Shown here: piece by piece, positions 28,750 to 37,146 of the stretch | How the letters are laid out: each line of letters begins with the position of its first letter | Position numbering within the stretch: position 1 is the stretch's first letter | Origin: Hoyosella sp. YIM 151337 | GTDB lineage: Bacteria > Actinomycetota > Actinomycetes > Mycobacteriales > Mycobacteriaceae | Direction of reading: 5' to 3' | NCBI RefSeq assembly: GCF_026041215.1 | Contig: NZ_JAPEIQ010000043.1 | Coordinates: forward strand, 62,001-126,000 | Length of the DNA: 64,000 nucleotides | Program-made: the position numbers and the translations under genes | The notes under the pieces: generated by a model | Seen by the model: only the letters and a program-made list of their open reading frames with translations | What the model was told of the DNA's origin: nothing | Databases searched by the model: none

Positions 28750-29931
28750 CTATCGGGTAACGGGCAGGCGCAATGCGGTGGCGGCGATGATGTCACGCTG
28801 GATCTCGTTAGTGCCGCCGCCGAACGTGAGGATGAGCGCTGCCCGGTGCAGCCTTTCGATGCGGCCTTTGAGCAGAGCACCTGGGGAGTTATGGCGGATG
28901 ACCGCGCCCGTACCGAGCACTTCCATCAGCAGACGGTACCCTTCGGTCGCGTACTCGGTGCCGAAGACTTTTGTCGCTGACGCTTCTGCCGGAGTGATCT
29001 CGCCGGTCTCGGCACCCCAGGCGGTCCGCCAGTTTCGGAGTTTCAAGTACTCGGCGTGTGCATGTACGCGCGCGAGGTGTAGCTGCACCCATTCGGACTC
29101 GATGACGCGGGAACCGTCGGGGCATTTGGTTTGTTGCGCCCATTGCCGAACCTGCCGCAGTGACTCTTGGAGAGGTGCTGCTGGTGTAAGGGCCACGCGT
29201 TCGTAGTTCAGCTGGTTGGTTATCAGGGGCCAGCCGTTGTTTTCCTGGCCAACGAGTGCTTCCGCGGAGACCCGGACATCGGTGTAATAGGTGGCGCTTG
29301 TGCCCGGACCGGCCACGGTGTGGACTTTTGTCCAGCTGAAGCCTGGCGTGGCGGTGGGAACGATAAAAATGGAAAGGCCCTTTTGCTTCGCAGCGTCCGG
29401 ATCGGTACGTGCGGCGAGCCAGATGTAGTCGGCGTACTCGATGAGGCTCGTCCACATCTTCTGACCATTGATGACGTAGCTGTCACCATCGCGGACCGCC
29501 CTCGTTTTGAGTGACGCGAGGTCAGTGCCTGCCTCAGGTTCGGAGTATCCGATGGAGAAGTTGAGTTCGCCGGCAGCGATCTTCGGTAGGTAGAATCGTT
29601 TCTGATCTTCGGTGCCGTACCGCATGATCGTCGGCCCGATGGTATTAAGCGTCAGAAAGGGGATCGGCACCCCGGCGATCGCGGCTTCTTCGGTGAAAAT
29701 AAGCTGCTCGATCATCGGCCGTGCCTGGCCGCCGTACTCCTCGGGCCATCCTGCGGCAAGCCATCGGTCGCGCCCGAGCTGGCGGATGATCTCCTTATAT
29801 GCGGTGCCGTCGCCGTATTCTCCGCCCGCGGTTTCGAGGCCCTCGCGACGTTCTGGCGTCATGACGCTGGTGAAGTACTGACGCAGGTGGTCGCGCAGCG
29901 TCAACTGGTCGGTGGTGTAGCTGATGCGCAT
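28750..29931 (-). CDS. Acyl-CoA dehydrogenase, larger partner subunit
   Basis: A 393-aa acyl-CoA dehydrogenase. Middle domain FSIGYSEPEAGTDLASLKTR is the FAD/substrate signature, and QKMWTSLIEYADYIWLAART follows. Near the C-terminus LTFGGGTNEIQRDIIAATAL has Gly where many family members (IYEGTNEIQ) have the catalytic Glu, so the base must lie elsewhere, as in isovaleryl-CoA dehydrogenase-type and steroid FadE enzymes. RBS GAGGG upstream of ATG 29931. First gene of the operon, 36 bases from the KstR-like palindrome. Confidence 0.87.
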   Translation of the reverse strand: MRISYTTDQLTLRDHLRQYFTSVMTPERREGLETAGGEYGDGTAYKEIIRQLGRDRWLAAGWPEEYGGQARPMIEQLIFTEEAAIAGVPIPFLTLNTIGPTIMRYGTEDQKRFYLPKIAAGELNFSIGYSEPEAGTDLASLKTRAVRDGDSYVINGQKMWTSLIEYADYIWLAARTDPDAAKQKGLSIFIVPTATPGFSWTKVHTVAGPGTSATYYTDVRVSAEALVGQENNGWPLITNQLNYERVALTPAAPLQESLRQVRQWAQQTKCPDGSRVIESEWVQLHLARVHAHAEYLKLRNWRTAWGAETGEITPAEASATKVFGTEYATEGYRLLMEVLGTGAVIRHNSPGALLKGRIERLHRAALILTFGGGTNEIQRDIIAATALRLPVTR

Positions 29932-29966
29932 TCAGCGCCCTCTCTATCAACCCTCTTGTCCAAAAC

Positions 29967-29980
29967 AAGAACACGTTCTA
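29967..29980. promoter_or_regulatory. KstR-like palindrome between divergent steroid-type operons
   Basis: AAGAACACGTTCTA fits TnnAACnnGTTnnA, the KstR consensus known from mycobacteria and rhodococci, except for the first base. It lies between the acyl-CoA dehydrogenase operon (minus) and the SDR operon (plus). Related sites occur at 49584, 49609 and 54521. KstR represses cholesterol catabolism genes until a steroid-CoA binds. Confidence 0.65.
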
Positions 29981-30052
29981 CTCTAGCTATGAAACACGCT
30001 GTGGGAAATACCTATCCGAAAATTGCCGAACAACACGAGGCCAGGAGAGCGA

Positions 30053-30937
30053 GTGGGGAAACTCGAAGGAAGAGTCGCGGTCGTTACGGGCGCAGGTGCG
30101 GGACTTGGGCGCGCCGAAGCGCTCGCGCTCGCAGAGCAAGGGGCCCGCGTTGTCGTCAACGACCTGGCACCATCCGTGGCAGACGTCGCTGACGAGATCG
30201 AAGCGGCTGGTGGGAAAGCCCTCCACGTCAGCGGCGATATCTCTGAACGCGCCACCGCAGACGCAATCATCGCGGCGGCGAGCGAGCATTTCGGTGGACT
30301 TGACGTGCTTGTCAATAACGCCGGGGTCTTGCGCGACCGCATGCTCTTCAACATGTCCGACGAAGACTGGGACCTCGTCTTGCGGGTCCACTTGCGTGGA
30401 CACTTTCTCCTCTCACGCAACGCTGCCGCATTGTGGCGGGCGCGTTCGAAGGAAACCGGCGCCCCGGTGAAAGCGAGTGTCATCAACACCGCCTCTGAAG
30501 CGTTCTTATTCGGCGCTGCGGGGCAACCGAACTACGCGGCCGCGAAGGCTGGAATCGCGGCCCTCACCGTTGCGACAGCGCGGAGTATGTCGCGATACGG
30601 CGTGCGGGCGAACGCCATATGCCCGCGCGCACGCACCGGCATGACGTCGGACGTCTTCGGTCCCGCACCCGAAACAGGGCTGGACAAGCTTTCCGTCGAC
30701 CATGTCGCGCCGTTCGTGGCCTTCCTCGCGTCGGACGCCGCAGCGAAGATTTCGGGTCAGGTGTTCGTCGTGCACGGCGGAATGGTGACGTTGATGGCAC
30801 CGCCGACAGTCGAAAAACGATTCGACGCAGCGGGCACACTCTGGTCTCAAGAGGAGATGGCGAGTTCAATCGGAGGGTACTTCGCTGATCGTGACCCGGC
30901 TCGCGTTTTCGCCGTGTCGGACTTGCCAGCGGAATGA
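30053..30937 (+). CDS. Short-chain dehydrogenase, Hsd4A/17-beta-HSD-like
   Basis: A 294-aa SDR. Cofactor loop VAVVTGAGAGLGRAEALALA near the start, DVLVNNAGVLRDRM in strand 4, Ser in INTASEAF and catalytic Tyr-Lys in QPNYAAAKAGIAAL. The closely spaced VRANAICPRARTGMT gives the loop after the catalytic helix. A C-terminal extension of ~50 residues matches the Hsd4A-like branch used on steroid side-chain or ring hydroxyls. I chose GTG 30053 because AGGAGA lies upstream and it begins just before KLEGRVAV; an ATG at 30023 adds ten unmatched residues. First gene of a three-gene operon. Confidence 0.85.
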   Translation: MGKLEGRVAVVTGAGAGLGRAEALALAEQGARVVVNDLAPSVADVADEIEAAGGKALHVSGDISERATADAIIAAASEHFGGLDVLVNNAGVLRDRMLFNMSDEDWDLVLRVHLRGHFLLSRNAAALWRARSKETGAPVKASVINTASEAFLFGAAGQPNYAAAKAGIAALTVATARSMSRYGVRANAICPRARTGMTSDVFGPAPETGLDKLSVDHVAPFVAFLASDAAAKISGQVFVVHGGMVTLMAPPTVEKRFDAAGTLWSQEEMASSIGGYFADRDPARVFAVSDLPAE

Positions 30938-30951
30938 CGGAAAGAGGCAGC

Positions 30952-31713
30952 ATGAGTCGACTAGCGGGCAAAGTAGCACTCATCACCGGCGCGGCACGCG
31001 GCCAGGGCGCCGCCGCGGCGCAAAGATTCGTCGCCGAGGGCGCAAAGGTAGTCATCACCGACGTCCTCGATACGGAAGGCAAACTGCTCGCCGAAGAACT
31101 GGGCGAATCGGCGGCATACATTCACCTCGACGTCTCCGACGAACAGAATTGGGCAGAAGCCGCCGAATTCACGACGACGCAGTTCGGCCAGCTCAACGTC
31201 CTGATGAACAACGCAGGAGTGCTGCACTTTTCGCGCCTTCAGGACACCAGGCTCGAAGACTACCGGCGCGTCATCAACATCAATCAGGTCGGAACATTCC
31301 TCGGAATGAAGACTGCTGTCGAGCCGATAAAGGCCGCTGGCGGCGGCTCGATCATCAACGTGTCCTCCGTTGAAGGCCTCGCCGGTATGCCGTTCGTGGT
31401 CGCTTACACCTCCAGCAAGTTCGCGATCCGGGGGATGACGAAAGTTGCCGCGCTTGAACTCGGAGAGTACGGAATCCGGGTCAACTCCATCCACCCTGGA
31501 ATGATCGACACCAAGATGGTTCAGGACGCGGCCGGTGGTGCCGACGTCGACACCAGCTGGGTTGGTAAACGCGTCGCGCTCGGCAGAGTCGGCAAAGCCG
31601 TGGAGATTGCCAACGTCGCAGTCTTCCTCGCGAGCGACGAAAGCTCCTACTGCACAGGAGCAGAATTCGTCGCCGACGGCGGCGCCACCGCGACTCACGC
31701 GCTGAAGGTGTAA
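30952..31713 (+). CDS. 3-alpha(20-beta)-hydroxysteroid dehydrogenase-like SDR
   Basis: A 253-aa SDR very like mycobacterial Rv2002 (FabG3): MSRLAGKVALITGAARGQG, AAYIHLDVSDEQNWAEA, LMNNAGVLHFSRLQD, INVSSVEGLAGMPFVVAYTS with Tyr-x3-Lys in YTSSKFAIRG, and VNSIHPGMIDTKMV. The C-terminal FLASDESSYCTGAEFVADGG is the substrate-loop and dimer region. It should interconvert hydroxy and keto groups on steroids with NAD(H). ATG 30952 has AAAGAGG upstream and comes 14 bases after the first SDR. Confidence 0.88.
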   Translation: MSRLAGKVALITGAARGQGAAAAQRFVAEGAKVVITDVLDTEGKLLAEELGESAAYIHLDVSDEQNWAEAAEFTTTQFGQLNVLMNNAGVLHFSRLQDTRLEDYRRVININQVGTFLGMKTAVEPIKAAGGGSIINVSSVEGLAGMPFVVAYTSSKFAIRGMTKVAALELGEYGIRVNSIHPGMIDTKMVQDAAGGADVDTSWVGKRVALGRVGKAVEIANVAVFLASDESSYCTGAEFVADGGATATHALKV

Positions 31714-31715
31714 CG

Positions 31716-33182
31716 ATGCCGACGGACGTTCCTGAACTCCTGAATACCGCCGACGTCACCGAATGGGAAGACTCCGCGGACGTCATTGTCGTCGGATTCG
31801 GCGTCGCCGGTGCCTGCGCGGCGATAGCAGCCGCCGAGGCCGGTGCGGAAGTCCTGCTTCTCGAACGTGCCGTCGCGAGCGGCGGCACCACGGCTTTGTG
31901 TGCCGGACAGATCTACCTGGGCGGGGGGACACCCGTGCAGGAGGCCACCGGGATCAGCGACGATGTCGCCGACATGTTCCGCTACATCGAAGCGGTGAGT
32001 CCCGCTCCAGATACTGAAAAAATCCGGCTGTACTGCGAGGGCAGCGTCGATCACTTCGTCTGGCTCGAATCCCTGGGTGTGCCCTTCGAAAGATCGTTCT
32101 ACGCCGGGAAGGCGGTTTATCAGCCGGGCACTGAAGGGCTTATGTGGACGGGCAATGAACTTGTGTGGCCGTTTCGCGATCAGGCCCGGCCCGCGCCGCG
32201 TGGCCACAAAGTTGCCGCTCCCGGCGAGACTGGGGGTGCCGAACTCATGCGGATACTCACCAAACACGTCGAATCCCTCCCGATCCGTGTGCAGTACGAA
32301 ACACGGGTACGGAACTTGATCGCGGACGACACCGGGCGAGTTACCGGCGTGCATGTAACGCGAGTGGGCGGAGATCCCGCGAATCTCCGCGCAGGCAGCG
32401 TCGTCCTTGCCGCGGGCGGTTTCGTGATGAACAAGGAAATGATCGCGCGCTACACGCCACGACTGGCCAGCGGGTTTATGCCGTTAGGCACGCCGGGTGA
32501 TGATGGACTGGGCATCAGGCTGGGGCAGTCCGCGGGTGGCGTCCCTGTCCACATGGAAGGCGCGTTCATGACGGCCGCGTTCTATCCGCCGCCCCAAATG
32601 CTCAATGGCATCATCGTGAACGGGGCGGGCCAGCGGTTCGTCGCTGAAGACTCGTATCACGGCCGCACCGCTGGCAGCGTCCTTGCGCAGCCAGACGCGC
32701 GGGCCTACCTGATCCTCGACGCTGAAAGCACGGCATGGCCGGAGATTCCGCTCGCACCGTTCATTGACGGCTGGGAGAGCATCGAAGAGATGGAAGCGGC
32801 GCTTGGAATCCCGGCCGGCAACCTCGTGGCGACGCTGGCGGAGTACAACTCGAACGCCGGACGCAGTGAAGATCCGGAATTCCACAAGCACCCGGACTGG
32901 CTGACACCACTCGATGCCGGACCTTGGTCGGCATTCGATTTGTCGCTGGGCAAAGCATCCTACGTCGGGTTCACGCTTGGCGGGCTCTGCACCAGCGCTG
33001 ACGGGCAGGTCCTCGGAGCGAGCGGCCCCATAGCAGGGTTGTATGCCGCTGGTGCGTGCGCATCGAACATCGCGCAGGATTGTTCCGGATATGCGAGTGG
33101 AACGTGCGTTGGCGAGGGGTCATTTTTCGGCCGCCGGGCGGGTGTACATGCCGCGGCCGAGGTTCGTGCGCACGTCAGCTGA
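31716..33182 (+). CDS. FAD-binding dehydrogenase, 3-ketosteroid delta-1-dehydrogenase/fumarate reductase-like
   Basis: A 488-aa flavoprotein. FAD motif VIVVGFGVAGACAAIAAAEA at ~residue 25, then EVLLLERAVASGGTTALCAG; the substrate half contains FVAEDSYHGRTAGSVLAQPD and GLYAAGACASNIAQDCSGYA with the closing GTCVGEGSFFGRRAG. This is the KstD/fumarate reductase flavoprotein fold. It is shorter than authentic KstD (about 510-560 aa) and closer to the related mycobacterial FAD-binding proteins of the same family, so delta-1-dehydrogenation is likely but not certain. It begins two bases after the second SDR and completes that operon. Confidence 0.82.
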   Translation: MPTDVPELLNTADVTEWEDSADVIVVGFGVAGACAAIAAAEAGAEVLLLERAVASGGTTALCAGQIYLGGGTPVQEATGISDDVADMFRYIEAVSPAPDTEKIRLYCEGSVDHFVWLESLGVPFERSFYAGKAVYQPGTEGLMWTGNELVWPFRDQARPAPRGHKVAAPGETGGAELMRILTKHVESLPIRVQYETRVRNLIADDTGRVTGVHVTRVGGDPANLRAGSVVLAAGGFVMNKEMIARYTPRLASGFMPLGTPGDDGLGIRLGQSAGGVPVHMEGAFMTAAFYPPPQMLNGIIVNGAGQRFVAEDSYHGRTAGSVLAQPDARAYLILDAESTAWPEIPLAPFIDGWESIEEMEAALGIPAGNLVATLAEYNSNAGRSEDPEFHKHPDWLTPLDAGPWSAFDLSLGKASYVGFTLGGLCTSADGQVLGASGPIAGLYAAGACASNIAQDCSGYASGTCVGEGSFFGRRAGVHAAAEVRAHVS

Positions 33183-33381
33183 CCTGGGGCGTGCCCTCTT
33201 AGCGCGCGAGGGAGGCTGGACCGGATCCGTCAGTCGTCATTGTTTAGCGATGCCAGCGAACGCGACCCAGAGAGGTCAGCGATCTCCTTCTTCCAGGTGA
33301 CGAGATCGTCGGGGCAGAATGTTATCGCCGCGACGCCGCTTAGACGGGTGGGCACCGCGTTCGTTCCCCCTACACGTGGAC
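33183..33381. other. Intergenic stretch with a possible gene fragment
   Basis: The minus strand from about 33380 to a TGA at 33230 reads PTRLSGVAAITFCPDDLVTW then KKEIADLSGSRSLASLNNDD. It resembles a short C-terminal tail of some protein but has no ribosome site or convincing start. Its status is uncertain and no family is recognised. Confidence 0.2.
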
Positions 33382-33420
33382 ACGGAGGCTCCTTGCTACC
33401 GGGACGAGGAGCCTCCGTGA
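33382..33420 (-). terminator. Hairpin after the alpha/beta hydrolase gene
   Basis: CACGGAGGCTCC (33382-33393) and GGAGCCTCCGTG (33409-33420) form a perfect 12-bp stem with a 15-base loop. It lies 14 bases past the hydrolase stop and could also end the plus-strand SDR operon. Confidence 0.6.
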
Positions 33421-33434
33421 TGCATGTCTGGCAA

Positions 33435-34331
33435 CTACGGGGCGAGGTGCTTGGCGAAGAAGGTGTTGAGCTTGTTTACCGCCTGGGTGACGTACTGCTC
33501 GACGTCATACAGGTCCACATGGGTTGCGCCGTCGATCTCGAACAGCTCGGCGGTTTCCCCGGCAGCGGAGACCGCACCGTCACTGAAGCCCTTTGTCTCG
33601 GCCTCGGTGCCGGCGATCATCAGCAGCGGCCGCGGTGAGATCTTCCCGACTCCGGCGTACGCATCGAACTGATCAAGCTGGTCGACACTGCGCAACGCGA
33701 ATTTGCCGATCGAGCGCGGGTGCTGTGCTCGCGGGGTCTTGTAGTAGTCGAAGAACTCCCGCACTGCCTTCGGTGTCGAATCGTCCACCGCGTCGGGCAG
33801 CACCGGCACCATGGGGACCTCCTCGCCCCTGGCCTCGGCAATCCGGGCGGCACCGGCCTGCTCAACCAGTTTCGCGAACCCGTCCGGGTCCGGAACACGG
33901 AAGAAGCTCGTGGCATCCGCGCCGCTGACGGTAGCGACCGCCTTCATCCGGTGATCGGTCTGCGCAGCAAATGGAACATATCCACCGGAAGCGCAGATCC
34001 CCAGCACACCAATCCGTTCCGGATCCACGTCCGCGCGGGTGCTCAGGTACGTCACCGCGCTGCGGAAGTCCTCCGCACGCTGGAACGGATCCTCCAGGCC
34101 CCGCGGCTCACCCTCACTCTCACCCTGATACGCGGCGTCGAACGCCAGCGTGACGAAACCCAGCCCGGCCAGCCGCTCAGCGTAAAGCCCCGCGGTCTGC
34201 TCCTTGACACCGGTCATTGGGTGGCCGACAACGATCGCAGGCAGCCGTCCCTCGGCCTCATCCGGGGTGTAAAGATGCCCGGCAAGCTGCAGATTGCTGC
34301 TGACGAATCGAACATCGGACTTGATAGTCAT
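33435..34331 (-). CDS. Alpha/beta hydrolase (dienelactone hydrolase-like)
   Basis: A 298-aa hydrolase. The oxyanion region VVGHPMTGVKEQTAGLYAER and the nucleophile elbow RIGVLGICASGGYVPFAAQT are present. The elbow carries Cys rather than Ser (G-x-C-x-S-G-G), as in a subset of this family that acts on thio- or acyl substrates poorly defined so far. The C-terminal His is near GATHVDLYDVEQYV, and an Asp or Glu precedes it around MIAGTEAETKG. ATG 34331 has GGAGG five bases upstream. It is divergent from the XRE regulator, which probably controls it. Confidence 0.85.
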   Translation of the reverse strand: MTIKSDVRFVSSNLQLAGHLYTPDEAEGRLPAIVVGHPMTGVKEQTAGLYAERLAGLGFVTLAFDAAYQGESEGEPRGLEDPFQRAEDFRSAVTYLSTRADVDPERIGVLGICASGGYVPFAAQTDHRMKAVATVSGADATSFFRVPDPDGFAKLVEQAGAARIAEARGEEVPMVPVLPDAVDDSTPKAVREFFDYYKTPRAQHPRSIGKFALRSVDQLDQFDAYAGVGKISPRPLLMIAGTEAETKGFSDGAVSAAGETAELFEIDGATHVDLYDVEQYVTQAVNKLNTFFAKHLAP

Positions 34332-34479
34332 GATTACCTCCGTGGTCGGGGCTCTCGATCCGTCTACCGGATCGCGTGACATCAAGTCTCTGCGCCACCG
34401 CGGGACCTATGAAGGCACAAACTCATCCTGGGAAAGAACTATCCCAGGATGGATGAAGCGCCGAAGCTAACCTTGAAAC

Positions 34480-35346
34480 ATGGCCAGCACGGTACAGCCC
34501 GCACCACACCTGCGTGAGCTCGGAGCTTTCCTTAAAACTCGCCGGGGCGAGCTCACTCCGCCCAATGTGGGACTGCCGGATCTTGACCAGCGCCGACGGG
34601 TGAGTGGGCTGCGGCGCGAGGAAGTCGCGCAGCTCGCCGCGATCAGTACCGACTACTACACCCGCATCGAGCAGGGACGTCTCGCGCCCTCCGAGTCCGT
34701 ACTAGAGGCACTTGTGAGCGCTCTGCAACTTGATACCGACCAGGCCGAATATCTCGTGAGCCTGGCAGATCACGCAGCGCACCGATCTACACCCCGCCCG
34801 GCACAAAACCGCACCGGCATGAGCCGAGTCCGCCCACAGGTACGCCGTCTGCTCGACCAGCTCACCGAAACCCCCGCCATAGTGCTCGGGCCGCGCACCG
34901 ACATCCTCGCCTGGAACTCGCTGGCCACCAAGGTATACGCCGACTTTGACCAGATGTCTCCCCGCGAACTGAACTACGTCCGGCTCATCTTCACAGACCC
35001 CCGGATGCGCGAGCTCTTCGCCGATTGGCCTTCGGTCGCCCGATCTTGCGTTGCGATCCTGCGCCGTGAGGCTGCCGCGAACCCTGCCGACCCCGCCCTC
35101 TCCGCCCTCGTTGGCGACCTCACCATCGCCGATCGCCAATTCGGGCAGTGGTGGGCAGCGCGCAATGTCGCCCGCCAAGACTTCGGGACTAAAATTCTCA
35201 ACCATCCAGTCGTTGGTGAACTCACCCTCGACTGGGAAATCTTCCGCTACTCCGGAGCACCCGAACAACAACTCGTACTCAACTCCGCTGAAGACGGGTC
35301 ACCAACCCAGCAGCGCCTGGCACAACTGACGCATCCTAGAACATGA
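34480..35346 (+). CDS. XRE family regulator with MmyB-like ligand-binding domain
   Basis: A 288-aa regulator. N-terminal helix-turn-helix (residues ~10-85) with RRRVSGLRREEVAQLAAIST and DYYTRIEQGRLAPSESVLEA, then an MmyB-type PAS-like domain (~100-270) with AIVLGPRTDILAWNSLATKV and VARQDFGTKILNHPVVGELT. MmyB-like domains are reported to bind fatty acyl ligands, and these proteins usually sit next to one hydrolase or SDR gene that they control. That fits the divergent alpha/beta hydrolase, 148 bases away. Confidence 0.9.
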   Translation: MASTVQPAPHLRELGAFLKTRRGELTPPNVGLPDLDQRRRVSGLRREEVAQLAAISTDYYTRIEQGRLAPSESVLEALVSALQLDTDQAEYLVSLADHAAHRSTPRPAQNRTGMSRVRPQVRRLLDQLTETPAIVLGPRTDILAWNSLATKVYADFDQMSPRELNYVRLIFTDPRMRELFADWPSVARSCVAILRREAAANPADPALSALVGDLTIADRQFGQWWAARNVARQDFGTKILNHPVVGELTLDWEIFRYSGAPEQQLVLNSAEDGSPTQQRLAQLTHPRT

Positions 35347-35476
35347 CAACGCCCCGCAGATTACGACCAGCGTTCATGTCGTCAAACCCCCTAGGAACCT
35401 CGTCGAGCGAGTACCGACTAGTGATCAGCTCGTCCAGCCGCAGCGTTCCATTCTTATACATTTCCTTCTGCAGCCG
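35336..35476 (-). pseudogene. Zinc-dependent alcohol dehydrogenase, C-terminal remnant
   Basis: Minus-strand reading gives RLQKEMYKNGTLRLDELITS followed by RYSLDEVPRGFDDMNAGRNL and RGVVMF then a stop. That is the end of a medium-chain zinc alcohol dehydrogenase (the 'xxLDELITxRYxLxExxxAFxDMxxGxxxRGVxxF' tail). A stop codon immediately precedes the fragment, so nothing upstream is read. It overlaps the last bases of the XRE gene. Confidence 0.75.
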
Positions 35477-35478
35477 CT

Positions 35479-35504
35479 AAAAGCGAGCAGATCAACGACT
35501 GCTC
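35479..35504 (-). terminator. Possible terminator at the end of the amine operon
   Basis: GAGCAG (35485-35490) pairs with CTGCTC (35499-35504) around the amidohydrolase stop codon, and the minus strand continues with GCTTTTAG. The stem is short, so this is weak. Confidence 0.35.
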
Positions 35505-37141
35505 ACAACCTCGCCCCCCACCATCGTGAGAGTCGGCTTTATAGCGCTGATGTGTTCGGTCGCCACAACGTTCTGATCAAGGACAACGATGTCAGCGAGC
35601 TTGCCGACCTCAATAGTTCCCGATTCGGTGTCGAGGTGATTGGCATACGCCGAACCGATTGTGTAGGCGTCTAGTGCGGTGCGCAGATCGAGTGCTTGCT
35701 CGGCTTCCAGGGGGACAGTCAATGCCTCCACACCAACAGCGTGGGGGTCCTCGGGCGGCGCAGTCCGGTGTACTGCGGTATGCAGCGCCCACATAGGATT
35801 GGGGTCGGTCACGGGCCAATCACTGCCCATCGCGAGTCGTGCGCCCGCGCGTGCCAGGGAGCCGAATGGGAAGTGCCATTTCTCACGCTCCTTGCCAAGC
35901 AGCGGCAGTTTCCGCTCGACGATTTCGGCGTCTCGACGCGCCCATAGCGCCTGGATGTTGGCGATCACGCCGAGTTCCGCAAACCGGGGAACATCCTCAG
36001 GGTGTATGACATCGACGTGCGCGATTTGATGACGGTTGTCGGTGATCCCATTTGCGGTCCGGGCGTATTCAAGCGCATCAAGCGACTCGCGCACTGCCCG
36101 GTCGCCAACGGCATGCAAGTGGATCTGGAAGCCATCGGCATCAAGGAGTTGAGCAATATGGCGCAGTTCGTCCGCGTCGATGAACGACATACCCCTCTGA
36201 TCTGCAGGGCCGTGAGACGTGAGATAGGGGCTGAGCATCGCGCCAGTGCAGTTCTCGCAGATACCGTCTTGCATGATTTTGACGCTTGTGGCCCGAAACC
36301 GTTCGAACTGTCCGAGCATTCGGCGTGCACGCAGTTCGTCCATCTGCGCGAGACCGCGCTCGGGAGTCCACCATAGAGCGCCGACAACGCGAGCCGTGAG
36401 CTGCTCTTTCTCCGCCACGCTCACATAGGTGGGCAGGTTGTCCGGGGTGCCCCACATGGAGCCGATGATCGCGTCCTGCCAGGCAGTCACACCGAGCGAA
36501 TGGAGGTGCTGTTGAGCCTCGAGCAGCGCGCGCTCCATCAGCTCGGCAGAGGGCTTCGGAACCAGCTGCGCCACAAGATCAGCAGCTGCCTCCACGAGAA
36601 CCCCTGTTGCTGAACCGTTCTCGTCCCTGTTGATTCGGCCGCCGGGCGGATCGGGGGTGGTATCGGTGATTCCCGCGAGCTGGAGAGCGCGGCTGTTCAC
36701 CCACACCCCGTGGGCGTCATGGCTCCCGAGGATTGCGGGCCGGTCCGCCACGACCTCGTCGAGGTCGTGGCGCGTTGGCAGGCTGCCGGGAAATGCATCG
36801 CCGTACCAACCGGACCCGGTTATCCAGTCGTCGTCGTGCGTTGCGGCGTATGCCTTGATGCGCTGCAGGTACGCGTCGCGAGAATGCGGTAGCTCAGACA
36901 GGTCACATCGCAGTCTGCGAAGTCCGGATTCCAAAGGATGCACATGGCCGTCCTGGAAGCCAGGCATGATGGTTCCCCCGGCCGCATCGATGACTTCTGT
37001 CCTTGGCCCTGACAGTTCCAGCACCTCATCGCCGCCGATTGCAGCGATTCGGCCGGACGTGATCGCGATGGCGCTTGCGGGCTCGCGAATCGCCGGGGCT
37101 CCGAACACATTACCGCCGCGAATAATGGTGTCTGCGTCCAT
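35492..37141 (-). CDS. Amidohydrolase family protein, YtcJ-like
   Basis: A 549-aa metal-dependent hydrolase. Metal ligands in MPGFQDGHVHPLESGLRRL near residue 70, HLHAVGDRAVRESLDALEYA, HQIAHVDVIHPEDVPRFAEL and SDWPVTDPNPMWALH near the C-terminus are the YtcJ pattern. Members cleave amide-like or formamide-type bonds in heterocyclic or N-acyl compounds; their substrates are mostly unknown. ATG 37141 has GAGGTG upstream and overlaps no more than a few bases with the permease frame before it. It is the last gene of the operon that starts with the amine dehydrogenase and may act on a ring product of that pathway. Confidence 0.85.
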   Translation of the reverse strand: MDADTIIRGGNVFGAPAIREPASAIAITSGRIAAIGGDEVLELSGPRTEVIDAAGGTIMPGFQDGHVHPLESGLRRLRCDLSELPHSRDAYLQRIKAYAATHDDDWITGSGWYGDAFPGSLPTRHDLDEVVADRPAILGSHDAHGVWVNSRALQLAGITDTTPDPPGGRINRDENGSATGVLVEAAADLVAQLVPKPSAELMERALLEAQQHLHSLGVTAWQDAIIGSMWGTPDNLPTYVSVAEKEQLTARVVGALWWTPERGLAQMDELRARRMLGQFERFRATSVKIMQDGICENCTGAMLSPYLTSHGPADQRGMSFIDADELRHIAQLLDADGFQIHLHAVGDRAVRESLDALEYARTANGITDNRHQIAHVDVIHPEDVPRFAELGVIANIQALWARRDAEIVERKLPLLGKEREKWHFPFGSLARAGARLAMGSDWPVTDPNPMWALHTAVHRTAPPEDPHAVGVEALTVPLEAEQALDLRTALDAYTIGSAYANHLDTESGTIEVGKLADIVVLDQNVVATEHISAIKPTLTMVGGEVVSSR

Positions 37142-37146
37142 CTTTC

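Noticed and set aside
29931-30022. A second KstR-like site beside 29967
   Set aside because: Only one site fits. Other AAC and GTT pairs here have the wrong spacing.
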